Shown piece after piece: positions 59,788 through 64,000 of a DNA stretch of 64,000 nucleotides (positions are counted from its first letter, which is position 1; each line of letters opens with the position of its first letter). The DNA comes from an uncultured Dysosmobacter sp. Lineage in GTDB: Bacteria > Bacillota > Clostridia > Oscillospirales > Oscillospiraceae. Below the pieces are notes generated by a model. It ran no database searches. It was given only the letters and a program-made list of their open reading frames with translations, and was not told where the DNA came from. Position numbers and translations under genes: made by a program. The stretch is taken from positions 1-64,000 of the forward strand of contig NZ_CANRKH010000011.1 of assembly GCF_947631165.1 (NCBI RefSeq), in the 5' to 3' direction.

Positions 59788-60022
59788 GAGAGCTCCCCCT
59801 TTCTTGCATCTCCAACATACGCATGATACCATGACTGGCGGAAAAAAACAAGGAAACTTCGGCGGCCTGGGGGATCTGCTTCCCTGGAGGGGGCGGAGAG
59901 GCGCTGGGCGAGTCTGCGGCCTCGCAGGTCTTACGGGATGTTTCCCAGCGCACAGCAGCCAGGGAACATGGATCTCTATTTTTCGCGCTGTGGTGTGAAC
60001 GCTGTAAGGCTTGGAACATATA

Positions 60023-60060
60023 AAAAGTGCCCGCCGGGAAAATTTCCGGCGGGCACTTTT
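60023..60060 (-). terminator. Terminator after folA
   Basis: AAAAGTGCCCGCCGG (60023-60037) pairs with 60046-60060, giving A/T runs on both sides. The rest of the recG-folA gap (59788-60022) shows no gene. Confidence 0.88.
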
Positions 60061-60070
60061 GCATACTATA

Positions 60071-60568
60071 TTAAATCTTTGTATTGATATAATCCACAAA
60101 ACGATAGGTAAATCCATTTTCTGTGATCGGCTCACCGGTCTGCTCCACCTCCCAGCCCGGCAGCTTATCCAGGTTGGGGAAGTAGGTGTCGGATTCCTCC
60201 ACCTGGGTCTCGACCCGGGTGAGGTAGACCCGTTCGCACCGGCTCAGAAGTGTGGCGTATACGCTGCCGCCGCCAATGATCCACAGCTTGTTGGGATCCT
60301 CGCTCTCCGTCATCTTCAGGGCTTCCTCAGTGCTGAACGCAACCTCGGCGCCCTCCCGGGAGAAGTCCGTGTTGTGGGTTATCACGATATTCCGCCGGTT
60401 GGGCAGGGGCCTTCCGCCGGGAAAGGACTCAAAGGTCTTGCGGCCCATGACAACGGTGCCGCCTGTGGTCATGGTACGGAAGCGCTTCATGTCCGTGGGC
60501 AGGGAGAACAGCAGCCCCCCCTCCAGGCCGATGGCCCAATTCTGATCGACGACGACGATGGCATTCAT
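60071..60568 (-). CDS. folA: Dihydrofolate reductase
   Basis: 165 aa from ATG 60568 (AAGGAGAG upstream). MNAIVVVDQNWAIGLEGGLLFSLPTDMKRF, VVMGRKTFESFPGGRPLPNR and IIGGGSVY are the NADPH and folate-binding parts. The substrate-site acid Asp30/Glu27 equivalent is Asp in LPTDMKRF. Regenerates tetrahydrofolate used by ThyA, whose gene lies 35 bp upstream in the same operon. Confidence 0.94.
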   Translation of the reverse strand: MNAIVVVDQNWAIGLEGGLLFSLPTDMKRFRTMTTGGTVVMGRKTFESFPGGRPLPNRRNIVITHNTDFSREGAEVAFSTEEALKMTESEDPNKLWIIGGGSVYATLLSRCERVYLTRVETQVEESDTYFPNLDKLPGWEVEQTGEPITENGFTYRFVDYINTKI

Positions 60569-60603
60569 GTTTCTGTCTCTCCTTCCAAAGCAAATCACAG
60601 GCG

Positions 60604-61434
60604 TCAGACCGCCACGGGGATCTTGTGGGCGAAGGGGGCGGGATCATAGCCCTCCAACCGGAAGTGGTCCTTGGTAAACTGGTAGAAATCTGTCACGGAG
60701 GGGTCCATCCACAGCTGGGGGGCCGCCTTGGGCTGCTGGCAGATCAGCTCTTCCACCATGGGGACATGGCGGTCATAGATGTGGCAGTCGGCAATGACGT
60801 GGACCAGCTCTCCGGGAACCAGGCCGCTGACCTGGGCGAACATATGCACCAGCAGGGCGTACTGCACCACGTTCCAGTTGCCCGCGGCCAGCATGTCCTG
60901 GCTGCGCTGGTTCAAAATGGCGTTCAGCACATTGCCGGAGACGTTGAAGGTCATAGAGTAGGCGCAGGGGGCCAGGTGCATCTCGCTGAGGTCGTGGTGG
61001 TTGAAGAGGTTGGTCAGGATGCGGCGGCTGGCGGGATTCTCCCGCAGGTCCTTCAAGACCCGGTCCACCTGGTCCATATCGCCGTCGGCGTAGTGGTGCT
61101 TCACGCCCATCTGATATCCGTAGGCCTTGCCGATGGAGCCGGTCTCGTCGGCCCACTGGTCCCAAACGTGGGAGCTGAGATCATGGATGTTATTGGACTT
61201 CTTCTGCCAGATCCACAGCAGCTCATCCAGGGCAGACTTCCAATAGGTGCGGCGGATGGTGAGGATGGGGAATTCCTCCCGCAGGTCATAGCGGTTGATC
61301 ACACCGAATTTTTTGATGGTGTGGGCGGGGCTTCCGTCCTCCCAGCGGGGGCGGACCTCCCGGTCGGTGTCCCAGACGCCGTTTTCCAGAATATCCCGGC
61401 AGGTCTGGATGAAGATGTCATCGGCGCGGCTCAT
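60604..61434 (-). CDS. thyA: Thymidylate synthase, B. subtilis ThyA type
   Basis: 276 aa. Nucleophile Cys in HLAPCAYSMTF, where the common PCH is PCA/PCV as in B. subtilis ThyA; RILTNLFNHHDL, NQRSQDMLAAGNWNVVQYALLVHM and the CHIYDRH loop follow. Converts dUMP to dTMP with methylene-tetrahydrofolate, yielding dihydrofolate for FolA. An extended -10 TGGTATACT lies upstream at 61478-61486 on the minus strand. Confidence 0.93.
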   Translation of the reverse strand: MSRADDIFIQTCRDILENGVWDTDREVRPRWEDGSPAHTIKKFGVINRYDLREEFPILTIRRTYWKSALDELLWIWQKKSNNIHDLSSHVWDQWADETGSIGKAYGYQMGVKHHYADGDMDQVDRVLKDLRENPASRRILTNLFNHHDLSEMHLAPCAYSMTFNVSGNVLNAILNQRSQDMLAAGNWNVVQYALLVHMFAQVSGLVPGELVHVIADCHIYDRHVPMVEELICQQPKAAPQLWMDPSVTDFYQFTKDHFRLEGYDPAPFAHKIPVAV

Positions 61435-61477
61435 GCGGATTCCTCCCTTGATATCATATTTTGCCTTTACTGAAGGT

Positions 61478-61486
61478 AGTATACCA
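61478..61486 (-). promoter_or_regulatory. Extended -10 promoter of thyA-folA
   Basis: Minus strand TGG-TATACT with no good -35 box, about 45 bp before the thyA start. Confidence 0.5.
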
Positions 61487-61574
61487 AATCCGGCGGCAGT
61501 TTGGTAGAGGGAATCTTACGGACTTTTACCCAAACTATTAAAAAAAATTTGCATGGTTTTGGAGGAATTTCTGA

Positions 61575-61603
61575 TTGTGCATCTGTAAAATGTGCGGTAA
61601 GAT
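61575..61603 (+). promoter_or_regulatory. Promoter of the AraC-type regulator gene
   Basis: TTGTGC (61575-61580), 17-bp spacer, TAAGAT (61598-61603). Confidence 0.6.
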
Positions 61604-61693
61604 GGGCGTATTGAAAAAGCGGCTCCGGACGGCGGCGCCAAATTACGACTTACAGAGCCGGCAAGAGACCGACGACAGAGAGGGGGACCTGAT

Positions 61694-62542
61694 ATGCTGG
61701 ATCGCAGCGAGGTGGGCAAGCGGGGCTATCTGAATGAGGATTTCCGCCTGTTCCACCTGAAGGACAGCCGCGCGCAGAAGCTGGATTACCACTACCACGA
61801 GTTCGATAAGCTGATCCTGCTGCTGAACGGCAAGGTCACCTATGTGGTGGAGGGCGTCACCTATTTTCTCCAGCCCTGGGACGTGCTGCTGGTACAGCAC
61901 AACATGATCCACCGGCCCATCATCGACCCGTCGGAGCCGTATGAGCGGGTCGTGATCTGGCTGGGCCGGGATTGGCTGGAGCAGCGGAGCGACCCGGGCG
62001 CGGCGCTGGACACCTGCTTTGACACCGCGCGCCAGCGGGGCTTCCACCTGCTGCGGACGGACGGAGAACGGCGGCTCCAATATATGCAGGTCATCCAGCG
62101 GCTGGAGGACGCGCTGCGCTCCACGGAGTTCGGGGCGGGCCGCATGGCGGATACCCTGTGCCAGCAGCTTTTGATCGCCGTCAACCGGGACCTGCTGCGC
62201 TCCCGCACCGCCGCGGAGGCGCAGGATAGCTACCGGATGGACCCGAAGATGGAGGAGATCCTGCAATACATCACCCAGAATCTGGATGGAGAGCTGTCGG
62301 TGGACGCGCTGGCGAAGCGGTTTTACCTGAGCCGGTACTATCTGATGCACCGGTTCAAGGCCGTCACCGGCTACACGGTCCACCAGTATATCAGTCAGAA
62401 GCGCCTGGTATGGGCGGGAGAGCTCATCCGCTCCGGCGTGCCGGTGATGAAGGCCGCCGAGCAGGCGGGCTTTCGGGAGTACTCCACCTTTCTCCGGGCT
62501 TTTCAGAATACCTTTCACATCAGTCCCCGTGAATTTCGGTAA
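61694..62542 (+). CDS. AraC family transcriptional regulator
   Basis: 282 aa. N-terminal cupin sensor (HYHEFDKLILLLNGKVTYVV) and C-terminal double helix-turn-helix (LAKRFYLSRYYLMHRFKAVTG, EQAGFREYSTFLRAFQNTF). Likely responds to a small molecule and could control the MATE gene 86 bp downstream; the ligand is unknown. Its TAA stop (62540-62542) is the left target triplet of a short TAC...GTA element. Confidence 0.9.
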   Translation: MLDRSEVGKRGYLNEDFRLFHLKDSRAQKLDYHYHEFDKLILLLNGKVTYVVEGVTYFLQPWDVLLVQHNMIHRPIIDPSEPYERVVIWLGRDWLEQRSDPGAALDTCFDTARQRGFHLLRTDGERRLQYMQVIQRLEDALRSTEFGAGRMADTLCQQLLIAVNRDLLRSRTAAEAQDSYRMDPKMEEILQYITQNLDGELSVDALAKRFYLSRYYLMHRFKAVTGYTVHQYISQKRLVWAGELIRSGVPVMKAAEQAGFREYSTFLRAFQNTFHISPREFR

Positions 62543-62589
62543 TACGATTTCCTGATAAAACGATTTGATCGTTTTACCAGGGATTTGTA
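62543..62589. mobile_element. TAC...GTA palindromic element, short form (family 1, copy F)
   Basis: 47 bp, a single near-perfect hairpin from TACGATTTCCTGATAAAACG to its inverted end ATTTGTA. Flanked by TAA on both sides (62540-62542, the AraC stop, and 62590-62592). Confidence 0.85.
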
Positions 62590-62628
62590 TAAGTAGACCA
62601 ACGCGCGGAAAAAGGAAGCAGAAACAAC

Positions 62629-63981
62629 ATGGAAACCAAGCAGATCAACGTGGAATTTACAAAACAGGACCTGCGGCGGCTGATCGTGCCGCTGGTCATT
62701 GAGCAGCTGCTGGCCATCACGGTGGGCCTGTTTGACTCCGTGATGGTGTCCCAGGTGGGGGAGGCGGCTATCTCCGCCGTGTCGCTGGTGGATACCGTCA
62801 ATGTGCTGATGGTCAACGCCTTTTCAGCGTTGGCCACCGGCGGCGCCGTCATCGCGGGCCAGTACCTGGGCCGGCGGGAGATGGACAAGGCGGGCCATTC
62901 CGGCGCCCAGCTCCTGCTGTTTATGGTGGAGGTCTCGCTGCTGGTCATGCTCCTGTTCTATCTGGGCAAGGGTTTTGTGCTGCATGTGGTGTTCGGACAG
63001 GTAGAGGCGGATGTGGCGGCTTACGCGGACACCTATTACATGATCGTAGAGGCGTCCACGCCCTTCCTGGCCATTTACAGCGCCGGAGCAGCCCTGTTCC
63101 GGGTCATGGGCAACTCCAAGATCTCCATGTGGGTGTCCCTGGGCATGAACATCATCAATGTGGTGGGCAACGCTATTTTGATCTTCATCGTCCGCATGGG
63201 CGTGGAGGGCGTGGCCATTCCCACGCTGGTGTCCCGGGCGGCGGCGGCCGCCGCCATGGTGGCGCTGCTGCGGCGGATGCCCGGACTTCCTTTGCGGATC
63301 GAGCGGTTCACCCTGCACCATGACCGCTATGTGGTGCGGAACATTCTGCGCTTCGGCGTGCCCAACGGCCTGGAGAGCAGCATGTTCCAGCTGGGGAAGA
63401 TCCTGCTGCTCTCCACCGTTGCCGTGCTGGGCACCGCGTCGGTGGCGGCCAATGCCATCGGCAATACGGTGACCTCCTTCCAGTGCGTGGCGGGCAACGC
63501 CCTGGGCCTTGCCATGGTGACGGTGGTCTCCCGCTGCGTGGGCGCCGGAAGCTATGAAAAGGCCCGGTATTACGCCTGGAAGCTGCTGAAGGCCACATAC
63601 CTCTATATGGATATCTGCATCATCGCCATCTGCGCGGCGCTTCCCCTCATCCTGAAGCTGTACAACGTGTCCGATCAGGCGGCGGAATACGCCCGCATCA
63701 TCATTCTGATGCACGGCGGGGCCGCCATGCTCCTGTGGCCCCTGTCCTTCACCCTGCCCCAGGCCCTCCGGGCGGCGGGGGACACCCGGTTCACCATGGT
63801 GGTCTCCACGGTCTCCATGTGGACGCTGCGGGTCGGCCTGGGCGTTTTGCTGGGCCGGTTCTGGGGCTTCGGCGTGCTGGGCATCTGGATGGCCATGTTT
63901 GCCGACTGGCTGCTGCGGGTCGCCTTTTTCCTCCCCCGGTTCCGCGGCCGTAAGTGGGAGACCATGAGCATTCGGGAATAA
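62629..63981 (+). CDS. MATE family efflux transporter
   Basis: 450 aa, about twelve membrane segments in two MatE halves; starts LIVPLVIEQLLAITVGLFDSVMVSQVG. Different subgroup from the MATE protein at 50640. Efflux of drugs or metabolites coupled to Na+ or H+. It follows the AraC regulator with a small palindromic element between, so the regulator may control it. Ends 19 bp before the window edge. Confidence 0.88.
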   Translation: METKQINVEFTKQDLRRLIVPLVIEQLLAITVGLFDSVMVSQVGEAAISAVSLVDTVNVLMVNAFSALATGGAVIAGQYLGRREMDKAGHSGAQLLLFMVEVSLLVMLLFYLGKGFVLHVVFGQVEADVAAYADTYYMIVEASTPFLAIYSAGAALFRVMGNSKISMWVSLGMNIINVVGNAILIFIVRMGVEGVAIPTLVSRAAAAAAMVALLRRMPGLPLRIERFTLHHDRYVVRNILRFGVPNGLESSMFQLGKILLLSTVAVLGTASVAANAIGNTVTSFQCVAGNALGLAMVTVVSRCVGAGSYEKARYYAWKLLKATYLYMDICIIAICAALPLILKLYNVSDQAAEYARIIILMHGGAAMLLWPLSFTLPQALRAAGDTRFTMVVSTVSMWTLRVGLGVLLGRFWGFGVLGIWMAMFADWLLRVAFFLPRFRGRKWETMSIRE

Positions 63982-64000
63982 CAAAAACGCCTTTCGAAGA

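Noticed and set aside
1-64000. tRNA, rRNA or complete insertion sequence genes
   Set aside because: No cloverleaf-like segment, rRNA motif or transposase motif (DDE, HUH) was seen on either strand.

Overview
The window looks like chromosomal DNA of a GC-rich, endospore-forming Firmicute of the gut Oscillospiraceae type (Flavonifractor, Lawsonibacter, Oscillibacter and relatives). This rests on the gene content: a clostridial-order division and cell-wall cluster with a SpoVD-like PBP, Spo0A, SpoIVB, SpmA/SpmB, a CwlJ/GerQ-like pair, an AbrB/SpoVT-type regulator, and B. subtilis-type ThyA. The genus is an inference. I saw no rRNA, tRNA, transposase gene, prophage or CRISPR array.

Layout. 1-5.8 kb: the end of a 2-hydroxyacid dehydrogenase, an Fe-S aldo/keto reductase, an M24 peptidase, a LysE exporter and the YloU/FakA-like pair. 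6.3-7.9 kb: rsmD, coaD and a coiled-coil gene. 8.2-21.9 kb: the dcw cluster mraZ-rsmH-ftsL-spoVD/ftsI-murE-mraY-ftsW-murG-murA-ftsQ-ftsZ, without murF, murD or ftsA. 22.1-26.3 kb: spoIVB and spo0A, separated by an antiporter and a Nudix gene. 26.4-29.6 kb: a PadR-DUF2812-DUF2812 operon with a clear promoter and operators. 29.7-34.9 kb: TSCPD protein plus glycosyltransferase, cwlJ/gerQ-like pair, nitroreductase, DacF-type carboxypeptidase. 35.0-38.4 kb: an overlapping operon of a helix-hairpin-helix protein, response regulator, sensor kinase and GerMN lipoprotein. 38.4-42.6 kb: spmAB, abrB-like gene, rsmI, trmN6-like methyltransferase, acyl-ACP thioesterase. 42.8-45.9 kb: a cyclic-di-GMP-I riboswitch in front of a large wall-anchored surface protein. 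45.9-64 kb: housekeeping and transport genes (FMN oxidase, DUF4349 lipoprotein, MBL hydrolase, isochorismatase-like hydrolase, rlmA, two MATE exporters, cysteine desulfurase, mtaB, HD nucleotidase, brnQ, recG, folA, thyA, AraC regulator).

The most unusual signal is between the genes. Six related palindromic elements (two of about 48 bp, four of 145-169 bp) start with TAC, end with GTA, and are flanked by TNA; in five of six the flanking triplets are identical direct repeats. In five of six the TNA is exactly the stop codon (TAA or TGA) of a neighbouring gene, so insertion would recreate the stop. The long copies are chains of small hairpins. Two other non-coding elements of about 165 bp have 19-22 bp perfect inverted ends bounded by TA, and a further mosaic hairpin element supplies the stop codon of the aldo/keto reductase. 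Other points of interest are the RR-HK-GerMN lipoprotein operon, which resembles actinobacterial MtrAB-LpqB, and the riboswitch-controlled adhesin.
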